This document shows positions 25,441-33,803 of a stretch of DNA of 37,105 nt, piece after piece. Source of the stretch: REEB509 sp049314555 (GTDB lineage: Bacteria > Pseudomonadota > Alphaproteobacteria > Caulobacterales > Aquidulcibacteraceae); NCBI GenBank assembly GCA_049314555.1, contig JBMOEW010000029.1, forward strand, positions 1-37,105. The letters are read 5' to 3'. How positions within the stretch are numbered: the first letter of the stretch is position 1; the number at the start of each line of letters is the position of its first letter. Below the pieces are notes generated by a model that did no database searches, was not told the DNA's origin, and saw nothing but the letters and a program-made list of their open reading frames with translations. Made by a program: the position numbers and the translations under genes.

Positions 25441-26730
25441 TTACAGTCGCACCCGAACCCCAACGAACCCGCGATTAATGTCGTAGTCGCGGTCGCGGCG
25501 AGCGCCGTCGGAGGTTTGAGCATCGAACGAATAGCCCGCCTGAACGCTCACGCGCCGGTTGACCAGATATGTCGCGCCTACCTGCAAGCCCCGTACCGTG
25601 TCATCGCGGTCAATACCCTCATACTCCCGCTGTCCCAGGCGCGCACCCGCGCTGACGATGACATTGCGCCGCAGCTCGTGATCCACCTGCAGGCTGGCTT
25701 CGGTCGTCACATAGGTGCGCGCACCCTGGAGGAAGGCTTCCTCCACCAAGCGCCGCGCCTGGCCCGAAACGGTGGTGCGTTCCGTTGGGAACCAATCCAC
25801 CCGGGCATTCGCCGCAAGGCCAGAAATCTCACCGATCGCGTTGTCTTTATAGTCTTGGTTAAACGCGCCTACGCTCACTTCGCCGCGCACCAGGTCGGTC
25901 AGGTCAAAGTTGGCCCCCACCAGGTAGGTTTGACCGGTGGAGTTCCGCGAAATCCCACCCGGAGCCAAAAACTCATAGTCCCGGTCGTTGATCTGCACTT
26001 CCGCCAAAACCGCGGTGTCGGGGCTTAACGCCAACTCCGCCCGCGCCGTCGCCACCCGCTCGGTGCGGTCGCGGCCGTCTTGGTCGATCCGCCCACCCGT
26101 CCGGGTGATCGAGTCGTCGTAATCCAATTCAGTAGAACTCAAGGTGCCGCTCACCCGGATCCGATTGAACTGATAGCGTGCCTCAATCAGCGCTTGCTGA
26201 CCGTGGATTTCCACCGGTGAAATAGCCGTTTCAGGCTGTTCCGGCGAACCCCAGGTCTCTGATTGCTCATAAGACCGTACGAGCCCCAGGATCCGACCGT
26301 TGCGCCCAAAGTCAAAGCGGCCTTCCGCCTCCAAAAACGGGTCAAATACGTCCGACTTTGGAAAATCGTTGTACATCGTGCGCTCGGCCCCCGCCGACAG
26401 CCGCAGCCCATGGCGAGACCACGTCGACCGCGCATCGATCCGGGCGCGAAGGGTGGCTACAGTGTCGCTCTCGGCGTTGTTTTCGTCGGCAAACACGTTG
26501 TCTGTGAACCCAACGTCCGCCTCAAACCGGGGCGCAATATTGAAAGAACCCACTTCAATCCCGCTGGGCTCATAGTCTGGCCGCGTCCGTTCGGTCACCG
26601 ACACATTCCGGTCGCGGTCGTAAAGCGGCTCGATGTCCTGCGCCACCGCCGGCGGAACGCACAGTCCAACCAGTGCAAGCCCGCACACATGGGCCACAAG
26701 CGAAAGCTTCTTGAATCGACGAAGCGCCAT
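25441..26730 (-). CDS. Outer-membrane beta-barrel protein of polysaccharide export locus
   Basis: A 429-residue secreted protein with signal peptide (residues 1-30, ending PPAVA). The remainder is a series of about 16-18 amphipathic strands, for example 'VGSFNIAPRFEADVGFTDNV', 'HGLRLSAGAERTMYND', 'DLVRGEVSVGAFNQDYKD' and the terminal 'RGFVGVRVRL'. This is the barrel type (PF10082-like) that sits beside Wza/Wzc genes in alphaproteobacterial exopolysaccharide loci. It lies 43 bases ahead of the kinase gene and 143 past the export gene. Role inferred: a pore or outer-membrane partner of the exporter. Confidence 0.85.
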   Translation of the reverse strand: MALRRFKKLSLVAHVCGLALVGLCVPPAVAQDIEPLYDRDRNVSVTERTRPDYEPSGIEVGSFNIAPRFEADVGFTDNVFADENNAESDTVATLRARIDARSTWSRHGLRLSAGAERTMYNDFPKSDVFDPFLEAEGRFDFGRNGRILGLVRSYEQSETWGSPEQPETAISPVEIHGQQALIEARYQFNRIRVSGTLSSTELDYDDSITRTGGRIDQDGRDRTERVATARAELALSPDTAVLAEVQINDRDYEFLAPGGISRNSTGQTYLVGANFDLTDLVRGEVSVGAFNQDYKDNAIGEISGLAANARVDWFPTERTTVSGQARRLVEEAFLQGARTYVTTEASLQVDHELRRNVIVSAGARLGQREYEGIDRDDTVRGLQVGATYLVNRRVSVQAGYSFDAQTSDGARRDRDYDINRGFVGVRVRL

Positions 26731-26873
26731 GACAACGAAACCTTTGTCAAAAGGGAAAGGGTTAAGCTGGCCAGAAGCCAGACACATAACGCCGGCAGCA
26801 ACCCGATGCTCCGATCAGGCGAATTCTGTCTCAGTCCGCCTGCGCAGAATTTGGCGCAAAATCACACGGCGGC

Positions 26874-27755
26874 TTAGAAGTAACGCTCTGCGATCCGTAG
26901 CGTATCGCCAGACTGCACGCGCAAATCCGGCGTCAAGCGATAGGCCCGCTCCTCCGCTTCGCCGGCCCGCTGGATCAGCACCCGCGTCTGGTTGGCCCGT
27001 GTGGTAAAGCCCCGCGCCGTGGCGACCGCGGCCATAACGGTCAGCCCATCGGTAAGCCGGTACTCCCCTGGATTGTTAACCTCACCCAGGATGTAGAACG
27101 CAGACTTCAAGAACCGCACCTCATCGCCTGGCGCGACGATCGTGGTGGCGTTCAACGGATATTCCACCGCGGTTGTTTCGCCAGCGGCCCGGATCGCAAC
27201 CCGAGTTTGGTTGGCCATAGTGGTAAACCCGCCCGCCGCAGACACAAGGTTCAACACCGTCAGGTCGCCCCGATAGGCAATCTCGCCCGGCGATTGCACT
27301 TCACCGATTACCGTCACCGGCATCAGCGTCAAAACGTTTAGGCTCACCTGGGGATTGTTAAGATATCCATCCCGCAACGCCGCAGCGATCGCATCCTGCA
27401 CCGCCGCCACGGTCTGGTTGGCGGCCGGAATCGGCCCGATTAACGCCACATCGATCAACCCAGCCGGGCCCACCACGGTTTCGGTGGTCAAGCTGTCTTC
27501 CCCCGCCACTCGAACACTCACCCTGTCGCCCACGGACAGAACAAAGCCGGCAAGGTCAAACCGCGGCCCCGCCGCAGCGGGCGCAGGCGCAACCGGCACC
27601 GCAGGCGGGCTGGCGGTCGCGACGGTTTGGGCAAACGCCCCGGCCGTCCCAAACGAAAGCGCCAGACTGGCAAAGATCACAGCGATCAGGCAGGTAAGCG
27701 CCCGAAATCCCTGCTCCAAAACGCACCGATCGCGCCGTTCCATTGCGTTAACCAT
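26874..27755 (-). CDS. Polysaccharide export protein (Wza-like, periplasmic)
   Basis: Predicted outer-membrane exporter component. The 293-residue product has a signal peptide (cut after AFA near residue 42), a Poly_export domain (72-145: 'FVLSVGDRVSVRVAGED', 'DGYLNNPQVSLNVLTLMPVT'), then two SLBB-type units (147-195 and 220-265). The units share 'GFTTxANQTRVxI', a clear internal repeat. True Wza is a lipoprotein; here no Cys follows the signal cut, so it is not lipid-anchored. ATG 27755 has GGAAGG ahead of it. It heads the barrel-kinase-TPR run. Confidence 0.9.
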   Translation of the reverse strand: MVNAMERRDRCVLEQGFRALTCLIAVIFASLALSFGTAGAFAQTVATASPPAVPVAPAPAAAGPRFDLAGFVLSVGDRVSVRVAGEDSLTTETVVGPAGLIDVALIGPIPAANQTVAAVQDAIAAALRDGYLNNPQVSLNVLTLMPVTVIGEVQSPGEIAYRGDLTVLNLVSAAGGFTTMANQTRVAIRAAGETTAVEYPLNATTIVAPGDEVRFLKSAFYILGEVNNPGEYRLTDGLTVMAAVATARGFTTRANQTRVLIQRAGEAEERAYRLTPDLRVQSGDTLRIAERYF

Positions 27756-27889
27756 ACCCGCCTTCCGTCACTTCTGTCGAAAGCCCTAGCACAGCGACCA
27801 TATCAAGCCGTTTCCGCCCTGACCAGAGCCAGTCGCCGCAAGGGTTTTGCAGCAAGACCGCCGCGCTCAAGGCCCGCACGATACCCACC

Positions 27890-28420
27890 TTAACCCTGAA
27901 AATCCGGCCAGGACTGATCTTTGTCGTTCATCACAGTGGGCACCAGCGGCCAATCGATCGCAAAGGCTGGATCGTTCCAGCGCACGCCGCAGCCCGCTTC
28001 CGGAGCATAGGCGGTCGAAATCCGATAGTCGATCAGGCAGTCCGGGCTAAGCGTTTGAAAGCCGTGGGCAAATCCTTTTGGAATATAGAGCTGCTCAAAG
28101 TTTTCCGCGCTCAACTTCACGCCAATCCATCGCCCCTGCGTTGATGATCCCACCCGCAGGTCGATCACCACATCGAAGATCTCGCCCCGCAGGCACCGCA
28201 CCAATTTGGCCTCTGCGTGCGGCGGCCGCTGAAAGTGCATCCCGCGCAGCGTGCCGCGCTCCTTGGAAAACGAGATGCTGTGCTGCACAAAATCGGTTTC
28301 CAGCCCCTGAGCCGCAAAACTGGCCGCACAAAACGTGCGCGAGAAGAATCCCCGCTCGTCTCCGCGCGGCTCAAGCGCAACCCTTAGGCAGCCTGACAAG
28401 CCTGTTTCAATAAAGCGCAT
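27890..28420 (-). CDS. rfbC: NDP-4-keto-6-deoxyhexose 3,5-epimerase (RmlC/RfbC family)
   Basis: Epimerises a nucleotide 4-keto-6-deoxyhexose at C3 and C5. The 176-residue cupin protein has the family blocks 'GLSGCLRVALEPRGDERGFF', 'QHSISFSKERGTLRGMHFQR' (catalytic His), 'VRCLRGEIFDVVIDLRVGSS', 'LYIPKGFAHGFQTLSPDCLI' and 'VRWNDPAFAIDWP'. RmlA, RmlB and RmlD are not in the window, while rfbF is, so a CDP-sugar substrate is possible rather than dTDP-rhamnose. It is the first gene of the leftward export run (134 bases ahead of the export gene) and diverges from the methyltransferase. Confidence 0.9.
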   Translation of the reverse strand: MRFIETGLSGCLRVALEPRGDERGFFSRTFCAASFAAQGLETDFVQHSISFSKERGTLRGMHFQRPPHAEAKLVRCLRGEIFDVVIDLRVGSSTQGRWIGVKLSAENFEQLYIPKGFAHGFQTLSPDCLIDYRISTAYAPEAGCGVRWNDPAFAIDWPLVPTVMNDKDQSWPDFQG

Positions 28421-28504
28421 CTTGAGCGTCCAATCGTGTCATTCGTTTTGCATCGGGCGACCCGGCGCCACATTTAGCTTGCCTCTGATAATGGCAACGG
28501 ATGT

Positions 28505-28521
28505 GGTGCAAACATTGCACC
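28505..28521. promoter_or_regulatory. Palindromic operator-like site between divergent sugar genes
   Basis: GGTGCAA-ACA-TTGCACC is a perfect 7-bp inverted repeat with a 3-base centre. It lies in the 159-base gap between the rfbC-like gene (minus) and the methyltransferase gene (plus), 59 bases ahead of the latter. The size and symmetry suit a dimeric repressor site; no such regulator is in the window. Pattern evidence only. Confidence 0.45.
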
Positions 28522-28579
28522 GCAGCATGACGGATTTACCTTATTTGGTCACGCCGATGTGCCCAGGGGATAAAAGCAA

Positions 28580-29851
28580 ATGACGACGGAAATGAAGCGC
28601 CACACGTTCGGTGAAGCCCTTGTGCGCACCGCGTGTCGGTCCTGCGGCGGCCCCCTGGCCACGGTCTTTGCCGACTTGGGTGTTCAGCCGCCTGCCAACT
28701 CCTATTTGCCCAATGCCGCAGCGATCTCTTCAGAGCGCGCCTACCCCTTGCGCGCGATGGTGTGCAGCGACTGCAAACTGGTCCAGGTTGATACAGATGT
28801 CCCCCCCGGCGAGTTGTTTTTCGACTACGCCTATTTTTCCTCGTTCTCCCCAAGCTGGCTGGCCCATGCCAAGGCCTTCACCCAAATGGCCACGACCCGT
28901 TTTGGCCTGAATCAAAACAGCTTCGTGGTCGAACTCGCCTCAAACGACGGCTATTTGCTGAAAAACTTTGTGGCAGACGCCATTCCCTGCCTCGGCATCG
29001 AACCTTCCGATACCGTTGCCGCCGCCGCCGAACAGATCGGCGTCAAAACCCTGGTCGAGTTTTTCGGGGTGGACGTTGCCCGGAGCGTCGCGCAAGCGCA
29101 AGGCAAGGCTGATCTCATCGTTGCCAACAACGTCTGGGCCCACATCCCAGACCTGACAGATTTCACCGCCGGCATTGCAGAGCTCCTGAAGGACAATGGC
29201 GTGGCCACCATTGAAGTTCAGCACTTGCTGCGCCTGATGGAACATGTCGAGTTTGACACAATTTACCACGAACACTTTGAGTATTACTCGTTGCTCGCAG
29301 CAGAGCGCGTCTTTGCCCGCGCCGGCCTGCGCGTCTTTGACGTGGAAGAACTCAAAACCCACGGCGGCTCCTTGCGGTACTTCGTCTGCCACGCCGCCGC
29401 TCCCCATCCAGAGGGGGCCACCCTCAAAAAGGTGCGCGCCGACGAAGCCGCAGCCAACCTCAAAGATTTGGCAACGTACGCCCGCTTTGCCGAGCGGGTC
29501 GCTACCTGCCGCGAAGCGCTTTTGGAAATGCTGACGGCCGCCAAGGCCGAAGGAAAAACGGTTGCAGCCTACGGGGCCGCTGCCAAAGGCAACACGTTGT
29601 TAAACTTTTGCGGCGTTAGCACGGACTTGATCGTCTGCGTGGCCGACAAAAACCCCCACAAACAGAACAAACTCCTGCCCGGCAGCCACATTCCAATCGT
29701 GTCGCCAGAAGCGCTGATGGCCCAAAAGCCCGATTATGTGCTGATCCTGCCCTGGAACCTGAAAGACGAGATCATCGCCCAACTGGCCGACATCCGCACC
29801 TGGGGTGGCCGCTTCATCACCCCGGTGCCCACCGCAACAATCTGGGACTGA
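28580..29851 (+). CDS. Sugar-nucleotide C-methyltransferase
   Basis: SAM-dependent C-methyltransferase of the TylCIII/NovU-like family, which adds a methyl branch to an NDP-4-keto-6-deoxyhexose. In 423 residues it has a zinc-finger-like N-terminus (Cys19, Cys22, Cys62, Cys65 in 'RSCGG' and 'CSDCK'), a Rossmann SAM domain ('VVELASNDGYLLKNF' near 116-130, 'YHEHFEYYSL' holding the active-site region) and the C-terminal domain with 'VAAYGAAAKGNTLLNFCG' and 'KPDYVLILPWNLKDEI'. AGGGG precedes the ATG. It is followed 47 bases later by an epimerase gene, and together they fit a branched-sugar pathway. Exact sugar unknown. Confidence 0.9.
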   Translation: MTTEMKRHTFGEALVRTACRSCGGPLATVFADLGVQPPANSYLPNAAAISSERAYPLRAMVCSDCKLVQVDTDVPPGELFFDYAYFSSFSPSWLAHAKAFTQMATTRFGLNQNSFVVELASNDGYLLKNFVADAIPCLGIEPSDTVAAAAEQIGVKTLVEFFGVDVARSVAQAQGKADLIVANNVWAHIPDLTDFTAGIAELLKDNGVATIEVQHLLRLMEHVEFDTIYHEHFEYYSLLAAERVFARAGLRVFDVEELKTHGGSLRYFVCHAAAPHPEGATLKKVRADEAAANLKDLATYARFAERVATCREALLEMLTAAKAEGKTVAAYGAAAKGNTLLNFCGVSTDLIVCVADKNPHKQNKLLPGSHIPIVSPEALMAQKPDYVLILPWNLKDEIIAQLADIRTWGGRFITPVPTATIWD

Positions 29852-29898
29852 CGCCCATCCCGTTCGCCCAAACGCATCCAAGCCCTGGAGGGTCGCTT

Positions 29899-30930
29899 AT
29901 GAAAGTCCTGTTCACCGGCGCTGACGGTTATGTTGGCGCGCTGCTCGGCCCCTACCTCATGCAAAAGGGCATCGACGCGGTCGGCCTCGACACTGGCTTC
30001 TATCGCCAAGGCTGGCTTTATCCTATGGCCGGGGCCCGCCCGCAGATCATCACAAAGGATATCCGAGAAATCACCGTCGATGATCTGCGCGGGTTTGAGG
30101 GGATTGCCCACTTGGCGGAACTCTCCAACGACCCGCTTGGCCAACAAGATCCAGGCTTGACCCACGAAATCAACCACATGGGGTCGGTTAATCTGGCAAA
30201 CAACGCACGCAAGGCCGGCGTGAAGCGCTTTGTCTATATGTCGTCTTGCTCGGTTTACGGGGTTGGTCAGCCCAATCAGATCCTTGACGAAACCAGCCCC
30301 GTCAACCCGCAAACCGCCTACGCAGAGTGCAAGGTGAAGGTCGAACAAGACCTCACCCCAATGGCCGACCACGACTTCGAACCCTGCTTCCTGCGCAACG
30401 CCACCGCCTACGGGGCCTCCCCGCGCCAGCGCTTCGATATTGTCCTGAACGACCTGTGCGGCCTTGCCTGGACCACCAAGGAAATCAAGCTGTTGTCCGA
30501 TGGCACGCCCTGGCGCCCCTTGGTCCACGCGCTTGATATGTGCCAAGCGGTGTGGCGCTCACTGATCGCGCCCGCCGATGCAATCTCTGGCCAGAGGTTC
30601 AACGTCGGCTCCAACGACCAGAATTATCGGGTCCGCGAAATCGCAGAAATCGTCGCCCAGGAATTCCCCGGCTGCAGCCTCACGATTGGCACCCAGTCCG
30701 CTGACAATCGCAGCTACCGCGTCAACTTCGACCGCATCCAGCAAGTGCTTCCAGACTTCCGCTGCGAATGGACAGCCCAAAAAGGCGCCAAACAAATGCG
30801 CGAAATGTTTGAAAAGACGGCGATGACCGAGGCCGTTTTCCGCGCCGACCCTTACACCCGACTGAAAATGCTGACGGCCCACCGCAAAGCAGGCCTGTTG
30901 GACGATAAACTCTTTTGGACCTACGGATAA
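29899..30930 (+). CDS. NAD-dependent epimerase/dehydratase (extended SDR)
   Basis: A 343-residue extended short-chain dehydrogenase. The N-terminal NAD loop reads 'VLFTGADGYVGALLGPYLM', 'HLAELSNDPLG' follows, the catalytic Ser/Thr is in 'YMSSCSVYGVG', and the active-site pair is in 'TAYAECKVKVEQ' (YxxxK). 'RNATAYGASPRQRFDIVLND' and 'RPLVHALDMCQAV' are typical of sugar epimerases and reductases in LPS loci. TGGAGGG precedes the ATG. Likely reduces or epimerises the 4-keto product of the methyltransferase. It precedes the DUF4910 gene with a gap of five bases or an overlap, depending on that gene's start. Confidence 0.9.
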   Translation: MKVLFTGADGYVGALLGPYLMQKGIDAVGLDTGFYRQGWLYPMAGARPQIITKDIREITVDDLRGFEGIAHLAELSNDPLGQQDPGLTHEINHMGSVNLANNARKAGVKRFVYMSSCSVYGVGQPNQILDETSPVNPQTAYAECKVKVEQDLTPMADHDFEPCFLRNATAYGASPRQRFDIVLNDLCGLAWTTKEIKLLSDGTPWRPLVHALDMCQAVWRSLIAPADAISGQRFNVGSNDQNYRVREIAEIVAQEFPGCSLTIGTQSADNRSYRVNFDRIQQVLPDFRCEWTAQKGAKQMREMFEKTAMTEAVFRADPYTRLKMLTAHRKAGLLDDKLFWTYG

Positions 30931-30935
30931 CCAAA

Positions 30936-32252
30936 GTGCGCCAAGCCGAAGGGACCAGTGACGAACAGCAAACCGGCGCACGCCTCCTGGCGCTAATGGA
31001 GCGCCTGTATCCAATTTGCCGCTCGATCACCGGCCCTGGCGTGCGCGAAACCTTGGCAATCGTGGCGGAGTCCATCCCGCTGCAGGTCCAAGCCGTGAAC
31101 AGCGGCACCGAAGTTTTTGACTGGACCATCCCCAACGAGTGGACCATTCGCGAAGCTTATGTCGCGAATTCAACCGGCCACCGCGTCATAGACTTCAAGG
31201 CCCACACCCTCCACGTCCTGAACTACGCCACCCCGATCCGCGCCCGCATGAGCTTAGAAGCGCTCAAGCCGCACCTCTTCACCTTGCCAGACCAGCCAGA
31301 CCGTATTCCGTATCGCACAAGTTATTACAATGAAAACTGGGGGTTTTGCCTCAGTCACAATGCGTTGATTGCACTGTCGGAAGACGAATACGAAGTGGTC
31401 ATAGACTCAACACTTGAGCCAGGCGTTTTGAATTACGGCGAATGCTTAATTCCCGGCGAAGACGACGAAGAAATTCTCATCTCCACTCACATTTGCCACC
31501 CGTCTTTGGCCAATGACAACCTGAGCGGCATTGCCATCGCCACAGAGCTGGCCGCCCGTTTGGCCGCCGGCCCCAAGCAACGGTACGGCGTTCGCTTCTT
31601 GTTTGTGCCAGGCACCATCGGCGCGATCGCTTGGCTTGCGCGCAACGAAGCCACCGTCCACAAAATCAAGCACGGCCTGGTCCTGACCGGGCTCGGCGAT
31701 GCCGGCCCCCTGATTTATAAACAAACCAAGCGGGCCGGCGCTAAAATCGACCGGGTCGCAACCCACGTCCTGAAGCACTGGCCAACCCCGTCGCGGATCA
31801 TCCCCTTTGATCCGTATGGCTATGACGAGCGCCAATACGGCTCTCCGGGCTTCAACCTGGGCGTTGGCCGCCTCACCCGCACGCCGCATGGCACGTTCAA
31901 AGAGTATCACACCTCCGGCGACAACCTCTCGTTTGTCCAACCAAACCAGCTGGTTGACGCCCTTGCAGCAATCGCAACTATGCTCGACGTGCTCGACCGC
32001 GATCGCACCTATTTGAACCAAAACCCCAAAGGTGAACCGCGCCTGGGTAAACGCGGGCTATATCGCGCCGTGGCCGGTCAAGCGGAACGCCAAGCCCAGG
32101 AAATGGCGCTCCTTTGGACGCTCACCTACAGCGACGGCCAAGACAGCCTGCTCGAAATCGCGGAACGTGCGCAGCGCCCCTTTGCAGAAATCGCAACAGC
32201 AGCTGAAGCGCTGGTGAATGCGGGATTGCTTCGCGAACGGCAGGCAAACTAA
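30936..32252 (+). CDS. DUF4910 aminopeptidase-like protein with C-terminal winged helix
   Basis: About 438 residues from GTG 30936; TTG 30915 is possible and no ATG fits, since ATG 30996 would cut the family N-terminus 'LYPICRSITGPGVRETL'. The middle has a zinc-peptidase-like core, 'ILISTHICHPSLANDNLSGI' (near residues 180-200), with the M28-type H..DN.SG pattern, 'LVLTGLGDAGPLIY' and 'TFKEYHTSGDNLSF', and the end looks like a small winged helix ('EIAERAQRPFAEIATAAEAL'). DUF4910 proteins recur in LPS sugar clusters with C-methyltransferase, SDR and rfbF, as here. A peptide substrate is not obvious; a role in amide or sugar chemistry is inference. Confidence 0.85.
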   Translation: MRQAEGTSDEQQTGARLLALMERLYPICRSITGPGVRETLAIVAESIPLQVQAVNSGTEVFDWTIPNEWTIREAYVANSTGHRVIDFKAHTLHVLNYATPIRARMSLEALKPHLFTLPDQPDRIPYRTSYYNENWGFCLSHNALIALSEDEYEVVIDSTLEPGVLNYGECLIPGEDDEEILISTHICHPSLANDNLSGIAIATELAARLAAGPKQRYGVRFLFVPGTIGAIAWLARNEATVHKIKHGLVLTGLGDAGPLIYKQTKRAGAKIDRVATHVLKHWPTPSRIIPFDPYGYDERQYGSPGFNLGVGRLTRTPHGTFKEYHTSGDNLSFVQPNQLVDALAAIATMLDVLDRDRTYLNQNPKGEPRLGKRGLYRAVAGQAERQAQEMALLWTLTYSDGQDSLLEIAERAQRPFAEIATAAEALVNAGLLRERQAN

Positions 32253-32345
32253 CCGTGTTGGCCCAAATACAGCACATCAAGAGTTCGTTTAAAGATCATA
32301 GCACGCTCCAAGCGAACGTTTGAAGCATAGGCCACACAGCAGATG

Positions 32346-32363
32346 CATGACTCCTGTGTCATG
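32346..32363. promoter_or_regulatory. Inverted repeat upstream of rfbF
   Basis: CATGAC-TCCTGT-GTCATG is a perfect 6-bp inverted repeat with 6-base centre in the 247-base gap ahead of rfbF. This gap is more AT-rich than the coding sequence and probably holds the rfbF promoter, but I see no convincing -35/-10 pair. The site could bind a regulator; six-base arms may also arise by chance. Confidence 0.3.
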
Positions 32364-32499
32364 ACGCAGTACTTTGTTCCTCGCGCAATTCAATGCGCTG
32401 AAGAATTTCCGGTTCCCAACACGAGCCCACTGTCTGGCACGCGAAACGCATAGCCACCACTTGAGTTGTAGCCTCAAAAAGACCTGAAGGAGACGAACA

Positions 32500-33276
32500 A
32501 TGAAGGTCGCAATTCTGGCGGGTGGATTTGGCACCAGATTGTCGGAAGAAACCACCATCCGCCCTAAGCCGATGGTGGATGTCGGGACCAACCCGATCCT
32601 GTGGCACATCATGAAGATCTACGCCCACCATGGGCTGAACGACTTTGTTGTCCTCGGCGGCTACAAGGTGGACTTCATCCGCAACTACTTCCTCAACTAC
32701 ACCAGAGGCTCGTCCGATTTCACGATCGATCTGTCTAGCGGCGAGCTGGTGTGGCAGCGCCCGAACGCCGAACCCTGGCGGGTCACCGTGCTCGACACCG
32801 GACAAGACAGCATGACCGGCGGACGCATCAAACGCGCGCGCGATTTCCTCGGCGACGAAACCTTTTGCCTGACTTACGGCGACGGCGTCACCGATCTGAA
32901 CATCACCGATCTGATCGCGTTTCACCGCCGCATGGGCAAGGCCTGCACCGTCACTGCCGTCGCCCCGCCTGGCCGTTTTGGCGTCCTTGGATTTGATCCA
33001 AGCGGCGAGTTGGTCACCAATTTCCGTGAGAAAGACCAGGAAGATGTTGGCCTGATCAATGGCGGCTTCTTTGTCTGCGAACCGGCTGTGTTCGACGTGA
33101 TCGATGACGACTCCACGGTGTGGGAGCAGGAGCCCTTAAACCGCCTGGTCCACCAGGGCCAGCTGGCCAGCTTCCGTCACCGCGGCTTCTGGCAATCGAT
33201 GGACACCCTGCGCGACAAAGCCGTTCTCGATAAGCTCTGGGACAGCGGAAAAGCCCCCTGGAAGGTCTGGGACTAG
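32500..33276 (+). CDS. rfbF: Glucose-1-phosphate cytidylyltransferase
   Basis: Joins CTP and glucose-1-phosphate to CDP-glucose, the first step to CDP-dideoxy or branched sugars. The 258-residue product starts 'MKVAILAGGFGTRLSEETTI' with the nucleotidyltransferase signature, and has 'RPKPMVDVGTNPILWHIMKI', 'FCLTYGDGVTDLNI', 'APPGRFGVLGF', 'FREKDQEDVGLINGGFFVCE' and 'HRGFWQSMDTLRDKAVLDKL', all family blocks. AAGGAG precedes the ATG. The partner rfbG (CDP-glucose 4,6-dehydratase) normally lies right behind; here an insertion-sequence scar begins within 45 bases of the stop. Confidence 0.94.
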   Translation: MKVAILAGGFGTRLSEETTIRPKPMVDVGTNPILWHIMKIYAHHGLNDFVVLGGYKVDFIRNYFLNYTRGSSDFTIDLSSGELVWQRPNAEPWRVTVLDTGQDSMTGGRIKRARDFLGDETFCLTYGDGVTDLNITDLIAFHRRMGKACTVTAVAPPGRFGVLGFDPSGELVTNFREKDQEDVGLINGGFFVCEPAVFDVIDDDSTVWEQEPLNRLVHQGQLASFRHRGFWQSMDTLRDKAVLDKLWDSGKAPWKVWD

Positions 33277-33318
33277 CAGCCTGTCGGTCTGAGCCGCAAA
33301 TCAGTTTATGCACTGGCC

Positions 33319-33430
33319 GTGGCTAACTTTGTTCCGTTTTACCGCGATCAGGCGTTTTTGCTGCCGCCGGATCTGAAGGAATGGCTGCCGGGCGATGATC
33401 TGGCGCATTTCATCATTGCGGCGGTGGAGC
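33319..33430 (+). pseudogene. N-terminal fragment of an IS1182/IS5-type transposase
   Basis: From GTG 33319 the frame reads 'MANFVPFYRDQAFLLPPDLK' and 'EWLPGDDLAHFIIAAVE', the characteristic first 38 residues of IS1182-type (DUF772) transposases. Resemblance stops near base 33430, after which the frame runs into antisense IS110 sequence. Over 90% of the gene is missing. No terminal inverted repeat was recognised with confidence. Inactive remnant. Confidence 0.8.
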
Positions 33431-33776
33431 GCGCGGCTCGAGTATGGTGCCGAAACGCGCGAGCATCGCGGCGTCGACGGCGTCGGTCTTGGCGTTGGTT
33501 CCGATCGCTTCGGCGAAGCGGCGGGCCTGGCGCGGATTGACCTTGGCGAGGGTGAAGCCGGCTTGAAGAAAGCGAGCCTCGAAGGCGCGGTGATAGGCGC
33601 CGGTCGGCTCATAGACGATCCGTGTCACGACATAATCGCCTAGCCATCTGATCAAGGCCGTGAAGCCCTTCTTGTCATTGGCGAAGCGGCGTCTTTCGCC
33701 GCTGGGATGGAGATGGACGTCGAAGCTCTCTTTTGAGATGTCGCAGCCCAGATTTTGGGGTATGGAATTCGGTCAT
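33431..33776 (-). pseudogene. N-terminal fragment of an IS110-family transposase, frameshifted
   Basis: Reading leftwards from ATG 33776 (GGAAAAG ahead) gives MTEFHTP, then after one base too many in an A-run (33753-33756) 'LGCDISKESFDVHLHPSGE', 'IVYEPTGAYHRAFEARFLQA' and 'AKVNPRQARRFAEAIGTNAK', 'TDAVDAAMLARFG'. This is the DEDD-type N-terminal half of IS110 transposases, with catalytic Asp, Glu and Asp residues visible. It is cut near 33431, where IS1182-like sequence begins on the other strand. The serine-containing C-terminal half is absent, so it is dead. Confidence 0.85.
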
Positions 33777-33803
33777 CTTTTCCAGGTCCTCTGCTTGTCA
33801 TTC

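Noticed and set aside
26818..26855. Imperfect inverted repeat (AATTCTG / CAGAATT core) after the export gene
   Set aside because: Two mismatches, a 16-base loop and no U-run, so not convincing as a terminator or operator.
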